Shown piece by piece: positions 35,183 through 44,005 of a stretch of DNA of 64,000 nt. The notes under the pieces are model-generated. The model was not told the origin of the DNA. It saw only the letters and a list, made by a program, of their open reading frames with translations, and did no database searches. Position 1 is the first letter of the stretch. Each line of letters opens with the position of its first letter. Made by a program: the position numbers and the translations under genes. This DNA comes from Phocaeicola_A sp045545095 (GTDB taxonomy: Bacteria; Bacteroidota; Bacteroidia; Bacteroidales; Bacteroidaceae), in the NCBI GenBank assembly GCA_045545095.1, contig JAZQAG010000029.1:1-64000 (forward strand), written 5' to 3'.

Positions 35183-35938
35183 TCAGTCAGCCAACTTTGC
35201 CTTGATAAACTCGCGGTTCAAGCGGGCAATGTGAGTAATGCTCACACACTTGGGACACTCAGCCTCGCAAGCACGGGTGTTGGTACAGTTTCCGAATCCT
35301 AATTCTTCCATCTTAGCCACCATCGCCTTGGCACGACGGGCAGCCTCGGGACGACCCTGAGGAAGGAGAGCCAACTGGCTTACCTTAGCTGAAACAAACA
35401 ACATGGCAGAACCATTCTTACATGCAGCCACACAAGCACCACAACCGATGCATGAAGCAGCATCCATAGCCTCATCAGCATTCTGCTTGGGGATAAGGAT
35501 GGCATTGGCATCCTGAGGCTGTCCGGTACGTACACTGACGTAACCACCGGCCTGCATAATCTTGTCGTAAGCCGTACGGTCCACCATCAAGTCCTTGATA
35601 ACGGGGAAACCGGCAGAACGCCAAGGTTCTACAGTAATCACGTCGCCATCGTTGAAACGACGCATATAGATCTGGCAGGTAGTGGCACCTGTAGCGGGAC
35701 CATGAGGATGTCCATTGATGTAGAGCGAGCACATACCGCAGATACCCTCGCGGCAGTCGTGATCGAATACAATAGGTTCTTTACCTTGCTCAACGAGCTG
35801 TTCGTTCAGGATGTCCAGCATCTCCAAGAAAGAAGTATCGCCGGGAATATCCTTCATCTGGTATGTTTCAAATGCGCCTTTAGCCTTCGGGCCAGCCTGA
35901 CGCCACACTTTGAGTGTGAATGATATATTTTTATCCAT
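35183..35938 (-). CDS. frdB: Fumarate reductase / succinate dehydrogenase iron-sulfur subunit
   Basis: 251 aa. This electron-transfer subunit carries three clusters: [2Fe-2S] ligands in DCREGICGMCSLYING and a later Cys (GATTCQI), [4Fe-4S] in SCIGCGACVAACKNGS and [3Fe-4S] in ECPKCVSI with an upstream Cys in FGNCTNTRACEAE. In Bacteroides this complex mainly reduces fumarate to succinate at the inner membrane, a key step in anaerobic energy generation. It is the last gene of frdC-frdA-frdB, 89 nt after frdA, with a repeat-filled spacer between. Confidence 0.97.
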   Translation of the reverse strand: MDKNISFTLKVWRQAGPKAKGAFETYQMKDIPGDTSFLEMLDILNEQLVEQGKEPIVFDHDCREGICGMCSLYINGHPHGPATGATTCQIYMRRFNDGDVITVEPWRSAGFPVIKDLMVDRTAYDKIMQAGGYVSVRTGQPQDANAILIPKQNADEAMDAASCIGCGACVAACKNGSAMLFVSAKVSQLALLPQGRPEAARRAKAMVAKMEELGFGNCTNTRACEAECPKCVSITHIARLNREFIKAKLAD

Positions 35939-35948
35939 ATTATTTTTA

Positions 35949-36024
35949 GTTATTAGCTACGAACCGAAAGCTACGAATATTCCATCCGGATGGCACTTGT
36001 AGCTTGTAACTTGTAGCTTATCAC
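35949..36024. repeat. Short-unit repeats in the frdA-frdB spacer
   Basis: The spacer begins GTTATTAGCTAC and contains variants of AGCTACGAA and its complement CTTGTAGCTTGTAACTTGTAGC, so it can fold on itself; CCATCCGGATGG at 35982-35993 is a perfect palindrome. It closely resembles the frdC-frdA spacer. Confidence 0.6.
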
Positions 36025-36027
36025 TCC

Positions 36028-38007
36028 TTAATTCTTATAATTACGTGTCTGTACCTTGATAGCCTCATACTCGAGCTGTTCCTTGTGGAGAACGGGCTCC
36101 TTGTCGTCGCTGCCTTGGTATTCCCAGCAAGAAACGTAGAAGCAGTTCTCATCATCACGCTTGGCTTCGCCCTCTTCGGTCTGATACTCTTCGCGGAAGT
36201 GGCCACCGCAGCTTTCGTTACGGCTGAGTGCATCGTAAGCGATGAGCTGACCCATAGTGATGAAGTCGTCCAAACGGATAGCCTTATCCAACTCGATGTT
36301 CATGCCTTCCTTGTCACCAGGGATGAAGAGGTTAGTATCGAACTCCTTACGGATTTCCTTCATCTTGGCAATACCTTCCTTCAAGCCTTCAGCTGTACGG
36401 GCCATACCTACGTAGTCCCACATGATGCGGCCAAATTCCTTGTGGATAGAGTCAACCGAGCGCTTACCCTTGATGTTCATCAGCTTGTCAATCTTAGCTT
36501 GGACAGCCTTCTCTGCCTCGATGAACTCGGGGAGGTCCTTAGAAAAGCGGGGAACAGTAATCTGGTCGGCCAGATAGTTCTGGATAGTATAAGGAAGTAC
36601 AAAATAACCATCGGCCAATCCCTGCATGAGGGCAGAAGCACCAAGGCGGTTAGCACCATGGTCAGAGAAGTTACACTCGCCGATAGCGAAGAGTCCCTTC
36701 ACAGAGGTCTGCAATTCATAATCAACCCATACACCACCCATTGTATAGTGGATAGCGGGATAAATCATCATCGGGTTGTAGTAGTCGCGACCGTTGGCAG
36801 AAGTGCGCTTTTCACCGGGGTTCACGTCGGTAATCTCCTCGTACATGTCGAAGAGGTTGCCATAACGCTGACGGATAACGTCGATACCCAGACGCTGGAT
36901 AGCCTCAGAGAAGTCGAGGAATACAGCCAAACCGGTATTGTTCACACCGAAGCCTGCATCGCAACGCTCCTTGGCAGCACGGCTGGCTACGTCACGGGGA
37001 ACCAAGTTACCGAAAGCCGGATAACGGCGCTCCAGATAGTAGTCGCGGTCTTCTTCAGGAATCTGCCATCCCTCCTTGGTGCCGGCCTGCAGAGCTTTGG
37101 CATCCTCCATCTTCTTGGGAACCCAGATACGGCCATCGTTACGCAGAGACTCTGACATCAAAGTCAATTTTGACTGCTTGTCGCCATGGATAGGAATACA
37201 AGTGGGGTGAATCTGTACGTAAGCGGGGTTAGCCATGTAAGCACCCTTACGATAGCAAGCCATAGCTGCTGTACAGTTACATCCCATAGCATTGGTAGAA
37301 AGGAAGTAAGCATTTCCGTAACCACCAGTAGCGATAACTACCGCATGGGCGGCAAAGCGCTCCAACTTACCTGTCACCAAGTTCTTGGCAATGATACCAC
37401 GGGCACGTCCGTCAACGATGACAACATCCTGCATCTCGTAGCGGGTATAGAGCTGTACTTTGCCAGCACCTACCTGACGGCTCAATGCTGAGTAAGCACC
37501 GAGGAGGAGCTGCTGACCAGTCTGACCTTTGGCATAGAAAGTACGTGATACCTGTGCACCACCGAATGAACGGTTGTCGAGCATACCGCCGTATTCGCGT
37601 GCAAAGGGAACACCCTGAGCCACACATTGGTCAATAATGCTGTTTGACACCTCAGCCAAACGATATACGTTAGCTTCACGAGCACGGTAGTCACCACCCT
37701 TCACGGTGTCGTAGAACAAACGATAGACAGAGTCACCATCGTTCTGATAGTTCTTGGCGGCATTGATACCACCTTGTGCAGCGATAGAGTGTGCACGACG
37801 GGGAGAGTCCTGAATACAGAAGTTCAGCACATTGAATCCCATTTCGCCCAATGAGGCAGCAGCCGAAGCACCGGCCAAGCCTGTACCTACAACGATGATG
37901 TCGAGGCGGCGTTTGTTTGCGGGGTTCACCAGTTTTTGGTGAGCCTTATAGTTCGTCCATTTCTCGGCCACAGGACCGGCAGGAATCTTAGAATCTATTT
38001 TTGACAT
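36028..38007 (-). CDS. frdA: Fumarate reductase / succinate dehydrogenase flavoprotein subunit
   Basis: 659 aa. FAD-linked catalytic subunit. The Rossmann FAD-binding motif is IVVGTGLAGASAAASLGEMG (about 35-54). The covalent-FAD His is in RRAHSIAAQGGINAAKN. The active-site HPTCIP and the Arg region of SESLRNDGRIWVP are present, as is the C-terminal capping sequence CGGHFREEYQT. The length and the Met-rich, ordered C-terminus match the Bacteroides-type enzyme. It is cotranscribed with frdC (158-nt spacer) and frdB. Codon usage is strongly biased, as expected for a highly expressed gene. Confidence 0.97.
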   Translation of the reverse strand: MSKIDSKIPAGPVAEKWTNYKAHQKLVNPANKRRLDIIVVGTGLAGASAAASLGEMGFNVLNFCIQDSPRRAHSIAAQGGINAAKNYQNDGDSVYRLFYDTVKGGDYRAREANVYRLAEVSNSIIDQCVAQGVPFAREYGGMLDNRSFGGAQVSRTFYAKGQTGQQLLLGAYSALSRQVGAGKVQLYTRYEMQDVVIVDGRARGIIAKNLVTGKLERFAAHAVVIATGGYGNAYFLSTNAMGCNCTAAMACYRKGAYMANPAYVQIHPTCIPIHGDKQSKLTLMSESLRNDGRIWVPKKMEDAKALQAGTKEGWQIPEEDRDYYLERRYPAFGNLVPRDVASRAAKERCDAGFGVNNTGLAVFLDFSEAIQRLGIDVIRQRYGNLFDMYEEITDVNPGEKRTSANGRDYYNPMMIYPAIHYTMGGVWVDYELQTSVKGLFAIGECNFSDHGANRLGASALMQGLADGYFVLPYTIQNYLADQITVPRFSKDLPEFIEAEKAVQAKIDKLMNIKGKRSVDSIHKEFGRIMWDYVGMARTAEGLKEGIAKMKEIRKEFDTNLFIPGDKEGMNIELDKAIRLDDFITMGQLIAYDALSRNESCGGHFREEYQTEEGEAKRDDENCFYVSCWEYQGSDDKEPVLHKEQLEYEAIKVQTRNYKN

Positions 38008-38016
38008 AGTTTTTAA

Positions 38017-38160
38017 GTTATTAGCTACAAGCTACAAGCTACAAGTTGGAATCAGTTCCCAAAGAATGCTCGCGCGGCGTAGCAATTATTTTTTTTGTTT
38101 TAATAAGTCGGGACAGCTCGTCACTCGTAGTAGCTGACTACTCGTAGCTCGTAGCTCGTC
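38017..38160. repeat. Short-unit repeats in the frdC-frdA spacer
   Basis: It begins GTTATTAGCTACAAGC with four AGCTACA units (38023-38045) and ends with CTCGTAG-type units (38117-38160). The two halves are partly complementary. The beginning and the end (…TCACTC) resemble those of the frdA-frdB spacer. Confidence 0.65.
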
Positions 38161-38165
38161 ACTCT

Positions 38166-38876
38166 TTAGCAGCAAGCGCCGCAACCCATCAGGCTCTGTA
38201 CGTAGAAAGCAATCACAACGGCAGCGAAGCCCAATACTACAATGGTAGTGTAGATCTTAGAGATGCAGATCCAACGGTTCAACCATACCTGGTTGTTCCA
38301 TCCCAAAGTCTGCATAGCGCTCCAGAAACCATGGTTCAGGTGGAACCAGAGGGCACCCAACCATACGAGATAAAGCACTACGTTGATGATGCAGCTGAAT
38401 GTTACTTGGATGTGATATACACCGTTGGTCACATTAGCCATTGTCTCGGCATCCACGTGAGCACCGCTCATGTGCATGATTTCGGGCAACTGCATCTTGG
38501 CCCAGAAGTGAACAAGGTGCAGGGCAAGACCCAAAATAACGATAATACCCAGAACGAGCATGTTCTGTGATGCCCATTCGACTTTGTCTTTACGACGTTC
38601 AGTCACAGCATAGCGCTCGCTTCCACGTGCTCTACGGTTCTGGATTGTCAGCCAGAAGGCATAGATGATGTGAATCACGAACAAGGCTGCAAGGCCGGCA
38701 GTAGCCACCAGCGCATACCAGTTGGCACCCAAGAACTCACAAATCATGTTGTAGCCCTCAGCAGAAATCAGTGCCACCAGGTTCATAGCCATGTGAAACG
38801 TCAGAAACAGGATAAGGGCAACACCGGTAACCGACATTACCACTTTCCTTCCTACAGTTGAATTACTTAACCACAT
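38166..38876 (-). CDS. frdC: Fumarate reductase / succinate dehydrogenase cytochrome b subunit
   Basis: 236 aa with five predicted membrane helices, the fold of B-type complex II cytochrome b (two haems). Conserved His residues sit in the helices (FLTFHMAMNL, FVIHIIYAF, ALHLVHFWAK, GVYHIQVTF, LWFHLNHGFW). It anchors the flavoprotein and iron-sulfur subunits to the inner membrane and exchanges electrons with menaquinone. First gene of the frdCAB operon, preceded by a strong promoter. It ends in the cysteine cluster GCGACC, of unknown meaning. Confidence 0.95.
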   Translation of the reverse strand: MWLSNSTVGRKVVMSVTGVALILFLTFHMAMNLVALISAEGYNMICEFLGANWYALVATAGLAALFVIHIIYAFWLTIQNRRARGSERYAVTERRKDKVEWASQNMLVLGIIVILGLALHLVHFWAKMQLPEIMHMSGAHVDAETMANVTNGVYHIQVTFSCIINVVLYLVWLGALWFHLNHGFWSAMQTLGWNNQVWLNRWICISKIYTTIVVLGFAAVVIAFYVQSLMGCGACC

Positions 38877-38972
38877 AGTTTTTTTGTTTTTGGTTTTGAT
38901 GATTATTGAATTTATTAGTTAATTTCGCTATAGGCCCCACTATAAGGCATAGCAAGGTCATAGAATACGGTG

Positions 38973-39004
38973 CAAATTTATAGTAAATTAAGGGAAAGAG
39001 CAAA
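38973..39004 (-). promoter_or_regulatory. Predicted frdCAB promoter
   Basis: Minus strand: -33 TTTG (39001-39004) and -7 TAAATTTG (38973-38980), 20 nt apart. The predicted leader is ~90 nt. Confidence 0.7.
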
Positions 39005-39059
39005 TAAATAACGAAAAATTTCTGTATTAGGCGTGATTACGCAATTATTAGAGGTGGAA

Positions 39060-39285
39060 AGTGCGAAAAGTTAAAAAGGAGGCAAGGAGATGGGCTATAG
39101 AGATCCATCGCTTGGCTATGGAAGTGCAAGCGTGGACTATGAAAGTCCATAATCGGCTTGACGAGACTAACAAGTATTATGGCATAGTCTTTCGGGAGGG
39201 GCGCACCGTGAGGCTTGAAGATATATATCTTAAGACCTGAAGATCTATATCTTGAGGCTATAAGATTTATATCTTCAAAGGGGGA
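39060..39285. repeat. Two sets of ~21-nt degenerate tandem repeats in the frdC to Omp28-like intergenic region
   Basis: The 575-nt region between 38877 and 39451 has no convincing gene. Set A (39093-39155) has three ~21-nt units beginning GGCTATAGAGA, GGCTATGGAAG and GGACTATGAAAG. Set B (39214-39279) has three ~22-nt units, each with a small palindrome: AAGATATATATCTT, AAGATCTATATCTT and AAGATTTATATCTT. A 91-codon minus-strand frame covers the area only because the repeat unit is a multiple of three. Confidence 0.65.
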
Positions 39286-39391
39286 CTTGCTGCCAATCCA
39301 CCCTTTACGCATATAGGAGGCTTGGTGGTACGATGGGGAGATGGAAGGTAAAATATCTTGGTATTATCTTTATCATTCCCTTATTTTGTAC

Positions 39392-39399
39392 TATCTTTG
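39392..39399 (+). promoter_or_regulatory. -7 element for the Omp28-like gene
   Basis: TATCTTTG, 53 nt upstream of the ATG. No clean -33 box, but a T-rich stretch lies ~20 nt upstream. Confidence 0.55.
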
Positions 39400-39451
39400 C
39401 AGCCGAAAAAGTGTAAACAAAGGAGTAATAATCAAATTATTAACTAAATAG

Positions 39452-41344
39452 ATGAAAAAACAATTATTTGCATTATTCATTATTGCATTGATGACTGCAC
39501 AGGGTACAGTGTGTGCAGAGAATATAGTGTATTATAGCCAGGATTTTCAGGTAGATTCGAAACCTGCAGAATTGATCTACTATGATGGGGATGGGAATGA
39601 ACTTGTCGATGATTTGGTCGGTACAGGATTGGAATGTGGCACATGGCACTTGGTCAAACTGAATGCTGGCGATTCTAATAAATTGATTGCAAGTGCATCC
39701 ACTTTCACCACTCCAGGCAAAGCTAATGACTGGATGGTGACACCTCAAATAAAGATTTATGGTACAGGTGCCACGTTGTCTTGGAAATCCATGTCACTTT
39801 CCAATATTAAAAAAGACGGCTACAAAGTATACGTCTCAACCAAAGGGTATGATATGGAGGATTTTGAGGCTGAACCTATTTTCAGGATTGATGCTGAGCA
39901 GGGTGGCACATGGCAGGAGCATGAGGTGAATTTGGATAAGTATGCCGGCAAGACTGTCTATATAGCTTTTGTCAATGATTCTTATGACAGATACGTGCTT
40001 TGTGTGGATGATATCGTAGTGAGTGGCCCCGAGGCTACAGAAGCACAGGACCGTGTGATTTTCCAACCGACTACTCCTATTATGACAGATACTGGGGTTG
40101 CCCATATGTCAGTGGAGGTACAAAATGTGAAAGCCTCTACATTGGATGCATTAAAAGTATGTTTCCGTACTGGTACATCCGAACGGTCAGAGGAGTTCTC
40201 TGAAGAGTTCAAAGGACTTTCTTTGGCACAAGGACAGATGGTGTCGCTCACTATGGGGCAAGAAATCAGCGTACCAGTCAACACTTCATGTGTCTATGAC
40301 GTGTGGGTCGAGGTGGATGGTGATCCCACTTTGTCGGTGCGCGATTCCATTCGCGGAACTTATTTTATCAGTAATCGCCGCACACTTATAGAGGAAGGTA
40401 CAGGAACATGGTGCAGCAACTGTCCGGATGGTGCTGTGGCATTGGAATATCTGGAAAAGAATTATCCGGATAATGTAGTTTCTATTGCTGTGCATGGGGA
40501 CAATGCTTCGGATCCCATGTATTATCCCGCTTATATAGAATTCTGCCAATTCCCCGCTTATCCTACGATGTTGGCTGACCGTAAATATTTGAGTTTGCCA
40601 ATGGTAGTGGATGCCAATTATAATTATTCATTCTTTGCTCCCGGTAGCGGTGTGGAATACTTCTTCCTGTTGGCACAGCGTCAATATGCTGCTGCGGAAC
40701 TTGGTGGTAAAGCTATGATAACCGATTTGGAGAACCGGGTGTTGGATATCAGTGTGGACAGCCGTTTTGTGAATGATATGAAGGTATCGGGATATGATAT
40801 CGCCCTCATCTTATTGGAAGATAGTGTGACAGCTCCGGATGGTTCTCTGTATATGCAAACCAATGGCCGTGCAAGTACAAATTATACATATGTAGGATTG
40901 AAAGATACCATTACAGGTAGTGGCGGATGGGGGAAACTTCCAGGCAATGTGCGTATGAAATTCAATCATGTCGCACGTGCATCTTATAACGGTTCTTTCA
41001 ACGGATATGGTAACAGTAATGGACTTCCTGTCAGTGCACAGGGCGGTCAGACGTACACCAGCAAGTTTACTTGGAATATACCTGAGGGTACGGTGAATCA
41101 CATAGAGAATTGTTCGGTTGTAGCTTTGATGACCGATCCCACAGGCTATATTGTAAACAGTTGTAAGATGCCCGTCATCATCGACCCCAATGCCATTGGT
41201 CGCATAGAGAATACAGCCAATGCCACTATCACTGCCATTTACGCCCCCGACGGTGCACAGATGGATAAGTTGCAAAAAGGTATCAACATTGTGAAATATA
41301 CTGATGCCAAAGGTAACACCTTCACTCGCAAGGTGGTGAAGTAA
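39452..41344 (+). CDS. Omp28-like secreted protein with cleaved-adhesin and thioredoxin-like domains
   Basis: 630 aa. Signal peptide 1-22 (MKKQLFALFIIALMTAQGTVCA). Residues ~25-195 resemble the cleaved-adhesin jelly roll of Bacteroidetes surface proteins (PGKANDWMVTPQI, GKTVYIAFVNDSYDRYVLCVDDI). Residues ~310-570 match the Omp28 family and begin with IEEGTGTWCSNCPDG, an intact CxxC in a thioredoxin-like fold. The C-terminus (ITAIYAPDGAQMDKLQKGINIVKYTDAKGNTFTRKVV) looks like a T9SS type A sorting domain. Probably an exported or surface protein, possibly with thiol-disulfide activity. It is monocistronic and bounded by a repeat-rich spacer and a terminator. Confidence 0.82.
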   Translation: MKKQLFALFIIALMTAQGTVCAENIVYYSQDFQVDSKPAELIYYDGDGNELVDDLVGTGLECGTWHLVKLNAGDSNKLIASASTFTTPGKANDWMVTPQIKIYGTGATLSWKSMSLSNIKKDGYKVYVSTKGYDMEDFEAEPIFRIDAEQGGTWQEHEVNLDKYAGKTVYIAFVNDSYDRYVLCVDDIVVSGPEATEAQDRVIFQPTTPIMTDTGVAHMSVEVQNVKASTLDALKVCFRTGTSERSEEFSEEFKGLSLAQGQMVSLTMGQEISVPVNTSCVYDVWVEVDGDPTLSVRDSIRGTYFISNRRTLIEEGTGTWCSNCPDGAVALEYLEKNYPDNVVSIAVHGDNASDPMYYPAYIEFCQFPAYPTMLADRKYLSLPMVVDANYNYSFFAPGSGVEYFFLLAQRQYAAAELGGKAMITDLENRVLDISVDSRFVNDMKVSGYDIALILLEDSVTAPDGSLYMQTNGRASTNYTYVGLKDTITGSGGWGKLPGNVRMKFNHVARASYNGSFNGYGNSNGLPVSAQGGQTYTSKFTWNIPEGTVNHIENCSVVALMTDPTGYIVNSCKMPVIIDPNAIGRIENTANATITAIYAPDGAQMDKLQKGINIVKYTDAKGNTFTRKVVK

Positions 41345-41375
41345 GAAGTACAAAGCTACAAGTTGCCATACGGCA

Positions 41376-41420
41376 CAAAAAAGCCAAGGAGCGTCATCCC
41401 GACGTGCCTTGGCTTTTTTG
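41376..41420. terminator. Terminator after the Omp28-like gene
   Basis: A 14-bp perfect stem (CAAAAAAGCCAAGG and complement) with an inner CGTC/GACG stem has a T6 run on both strands. It can serve the plus-strand Omp28-like gene and the minus-strand PspC gene. Confidence 0.9.
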
Positions 41421-41445
41421 CGCGCATACGTTTATTTAATCTTAC

Positions 41446-41566
41446 GCTTCTATGGAAATTCTATTGATTAACTTCCACGCGTAGGAAGAATGCTATTCTT
41501 ATGCGCTTAAGATTAGCATTCTTCCGCCGAAGGAATGGTATTCTTTGATTCTATTGAGAGGAAGTG
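41446..41566. repeat. Palindromic repeat cluster downstream of the small PspC gene
   Basis: Main hairpin: 41484-41501 pairs 17/18 with 41508-41525. The same units (CTTCC-x-CG-x-x-GGAAG, and GG-x-ATTCT) recur on both sides, at 41471-41489 and 41521-41570. No ORF or promoter seen. Confidence 0.65.
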
Positions 41567-41773
41567 TCACTTCTGTTCAAGCAAATTGTCTTTCGGCATG
41601 ACCAACATCATGATGATGTAGAGTATGACTCCGGGGAAGGCCGCCGAGAAGAAGGCCAGAAGGATGTAAGCAATACGCACTACGGTAGCATCGATGTCGA
41701 GGTATTCGGCCAATCCTCCACATACGCCTGCAATTTTACAATCTCTGGTTGAACGTCTGAGTCTTTTTTCCAT
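41567..41773 (-). CDS. Small PspC-domain protein
   Basis: 68 aa, essentially one PspC domain: RRSTRDCKIAGVCGGLAEYLDIDATVVRI followed by one or two membrane helices (about 33-60). PspC proteins act in envelope-stress sensing, with the N-terminal part contacting partners and the helix in the inner membrane. It starts 73 nt after the larger PspC-domain gene on the same strand and probably belongs to the same transcript. Confidence 0.88.
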   Translation of the reverse strand: MEKRLRRSTRDCKIAGVCGGLAEYLDIDATVVRIAYILLAFFSAAFPGVILYIIMMLVMPKDNLLEQK

Positions 41774-41846
41774 AATTCTATTATTTAATGGGTTAATAAT
41801 CTTTTTATCCCCTCCCTTTTGGGGAGGGTTAGGGAGAGGTTTTCGC

Positions 41847-43493
41847 TCACTTCACCTTACTCAACTTGAAGTCGGTGGCAGAGAACCAGGTACCGTTCCA
41901 ATAGCCGGTGGCACCGTTGCGGTTGGTCACACCGTAGCGGATGATGCTGTCGGTCACTTCGATGTTGTCGATGCGTACACGGCTCCATCCATGTCCGCGC
42001 TTGCGGTTGGCTTCAGCAATGCGCTTCACCTCGCCCGTCAGGGTGCTGTCGTTCTCCATACGGACCATAGCTTCCTGCCAAATCTCACCACCACTATTGG
42101 CATAGACGGGGAAAGGAGCGGAGAGGCGTTCACCCTTGCTATTGAAGGCATAAATCTCGGGGCCTTCGCCATTGGTGCGCACGGCCGCTTCGAGAGCATA
42201 GATGCCCGGAGTGATACGCACGGTGCGCTCAACGGTATAGAGCATATTGGGATGCTCGGAGAATCCGTCGATGTACTCCTTTGAGCGGTCACCACTATAG
42301 TGTTCGGAACTCTTCATATAGTTATAGGTATGGTCGTGAGCTATGACTTCCCAACCACGGTCGGTGAGCCAATCGATCTCCTCCTGGTTGCGACGCTCTT
42401 CGCGTTGCTCGTTATATTCGAAGTTTATCTGGCGTGTAGCCGCATCCATATTTATCCCGAATCCAATTAACGAAAAGATACCGACTATCAACGAAACGAC
42501 AAATACAGCCAAATAAATCCACAACATACGTCCCATAGATTTACCTTTACCTAATACCCTCATGATGGCATGAATAGTCAAGTACACTAGTATGATAACC
42601 GCGATGAAAAGGGCAATACCGGAAATCCAAGTAAATCCACTATCTGAAATATGCTCCAACATTATCAAGTCACGATTGCCTATATCCATAGTGTGCCTTA
42701 ACAAACCACTTTCTGGAAGAATCATGGACAAAAAACCTGCTCCAAAAAGAATCAGTAACAAAAATATGAAACCTGCAAAAAGAAATGGAGCCAACATGAT
42801 GATGAGAGCAGCCTTGATGATAACAATGACAACCTGTACAAGTCCGCTACGATTAGATGACGATTTATCGGAAGTATCAGCACTGCTTACAATCTCCTCG
42901 TTCAGATTCTCCATTGTCACGGGCTTGCCATGCATACGCAAGCGCTCTTCGGGTGTCTTGGCTTCGGGGATAATCAGTGCCAGGATGACATAGATAATCA
43001 GCACCGTCCAGAAGGATATATATATAAAAGGTATGGGGAGTATGGCCAGCGCCACTACGATGAGGCGTACCCACACGGGGTCGATGCCGAGATAGCAGGC
43101 AATGCCGGAGAGCACACCGCACAACAATTTGTCGTCGGGATTGCAATAGAGGCGTTTCTTCGATACCTGTTCGCTGAACCATTCGCGTCCGCGATGTCCG
43201 GTGGCAGAGCCACTTTCTCCCTCGCCGGAAGCTTCGTCCAGCTCTTCGGGATTGCCTATGCGGCCTATGATTTCCTTGACCAATGCGATGTCTATCGGCT
43301 CGCGACCGTCGTTCTTCAACTCCAACATAAGTTCGGCTACGCGGTGTTCGATGTCGTCGGCAATCTCTTCGCCTCCCTCCTTACGGGAGAAGTATCTCTT
43401 CATGTCGCCCAAATAGCGATTGAGCAACTCGTAAGCGTCTTCATCAATGGCATACAGGGTGCCAAAGAAGTTGATGGTGATATTCTTTTTCAT
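41847..43493 (-). CDS. PspC-domain multi-pass membrane protein of the PadR-PspC module
   Basis: 548 aa from MKKNITINFFG; the open frame extends 15 codons further upstream (to 43538) but that stretch is spacer repeat. N-terminal residues ~1-85 form a cytoplasmic helical domain (YELLNRYLGDMKRYFSRKEGGEEIADDIEHRVAELM). A PspC domain follows at ~105-170 (NPDDKLLCGVLSGIACYLGIDPVWVRLI) with its helix, then three or four further membrane helices (about 215-350). The C-terminal periplasmic region (about 370-548) carries no recognised motif. Together with padR upstream and the small PspC gene downstream it forms a candidate envelope-stress operon. Function is inferred from the family. Confidence 0.85.
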   Translation of the reverse strand: MKKNITINFFGTLYAIDEDAYELLNRYLGDMKRYFSRKEGGEEIADDIEHRVAELMLELKNDGREPIDIALVKEIIGRIGNPEELDEASGEGESGSATGHRGREWFSEQVSKKRLYCNPDDKLLCGVLSGIACYLGIDPVWVRLIVVALAILPIPFIYISFWTVLIIYVILALIIPEAKTPEERLRMHGKPVTMENLNEEIVSSADTSDKSSSNRSGLVQVVIVIIKAALIIMLAPFLFAGFIFLLLILFGAGFLSMILPESGLLRHTMDIGNRDLIMLEHISDSGFTWISGIALFIAVIILVYLTIHAIMRVLGKGKSMGRMLWIYLAVFVVSLIVGIFSLIGFGINMDAATRQINFEYNEQREERRNQEEIDWLTDRGWEVIAHDHTYNYMKSSEHYSGDRSKEYIDGFSEHPNMLYTVERTVRITPGIYALEAAVRTNGEGPEIYAFNSKGERLSAPFPVYANSGGEIWQEAMVRMENDSTLTGEVKRIAEANRKRGHGWSRVRIDNIEVTDSIIRYGVTNRNGATGYWNGTWFSATDFKLSKVK

Positions 43494-43503
43494 TGTACTT
43501 TTT

Positions 43504-43592
43504 TTAGTTGACAAGTTAACCAGTTGACGAGTTGACAAGGTTGATGGGTTGAACCTTGAACTTTGAACCCGAAACTTTTAATTTTTAATTCT
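43504..43592. repeat. Short-unit repeats in the padR-PspC spacer
   Basis: Units of AGTTGACAAGTTAACC / AGTTGACGAGTTGACA / AGGTTGATGGGTTGA are followed by CCTTGAACTTTGAACC and by TTTTAATTTTTAATT units. Each is a tandem reiteration with small changes. Confidence 0.6.
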
Positions 43593-43946
43593 TTAATTTT
43601 TAACTTCCAATCGGATAGGGCTTTCCGCCTTGAGGTGTCCCACGGTGGTGGCCAGTTCATTCCAAGCACAATCGAGGCCGGCCAGGAAGAGTTCCCCCTC
43701 GGTGGTGAGGGCATAGTACTTGCGCGGTGGCCCTTGGGTCGATTCGCGCCATTCGTAGCTGAGCAACCCGTCGTTCTTCAGACGGGTGAGCAAGGGATAA
43801 AGGGTTCCCTCGACCACTATCAGCTCGGCATCTTTCAAACGGACAATGATGTCGGAGGCATACGATGGCTCCTTTCGGAGGAGCAACATCACGCAATACT
43901 CCAACATCCCTTTCCGCATCTGCGATTTTGCGTTATCTACATTCAT
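43593..43946 (-). CDS. PadR-family transcriptional regulator
   Basis: 117 aa, winged helix-turn-helix of the short PadR type. Signature parts: MRKGMLEYCVMLLLRKEPSYASDIIVRLKDAEL (recognition region), VVEGTLYPLLTRLKNDGLLSYEWRESTQGPPRKYYALTTEGE (wing and PadR hallmark P-R-K-Y-Y). The C-terminal helix gives dimerisation. It probably represses its own operon with the PspC genes; a candidate inverted-repeat operator overlaps the promoter at 44090-44117. A ~120-nt leader with a hairpin precedes the gene. Confidence 0.93.
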   Translation of the reverse strand: MNVDNAKSQMRKGMLEYCVMLLLRKEPSYASDIIVRLKDAELIVVEGTLYPLLTRLKNDGLLSYEWRESTQGPPRKYYALTTEGELFLAGLDCAWNELATTVGHLKAESPIRLEVKN

Positions 43947-44005
43947 ACGTCTTTAATCTTTTAGGGAGATAAAAGCTGATTATCTCCTAAATTACCTTGT
44001 CTTCA

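Noticed and set aside
36085..37155. A 356-codon plus-strand frame opposite frdA
   Set aside because: frdA is certain; strong codon bias leaves the opposite strand free of stops.
39093..39279. Tandem units considered as a CRISPR array
   Set aside because: The units abut each other without unique spacers, are only 21-22 nt and degenerate, and no cas genes are present.
39037..39312. A 91-codon minus-strand frame in the repeat-rich spacer
   Set aside because: It is made of the ~21-nt tandem repeats, has no plausible start context and no recognisable domain.
43494..43538. A 15-codon extension of the PspC-domain protein
   Set aside because: The codons come from the GTTGACAAG spacer repeats; MKKNITINFFG is the natural N-terminus.
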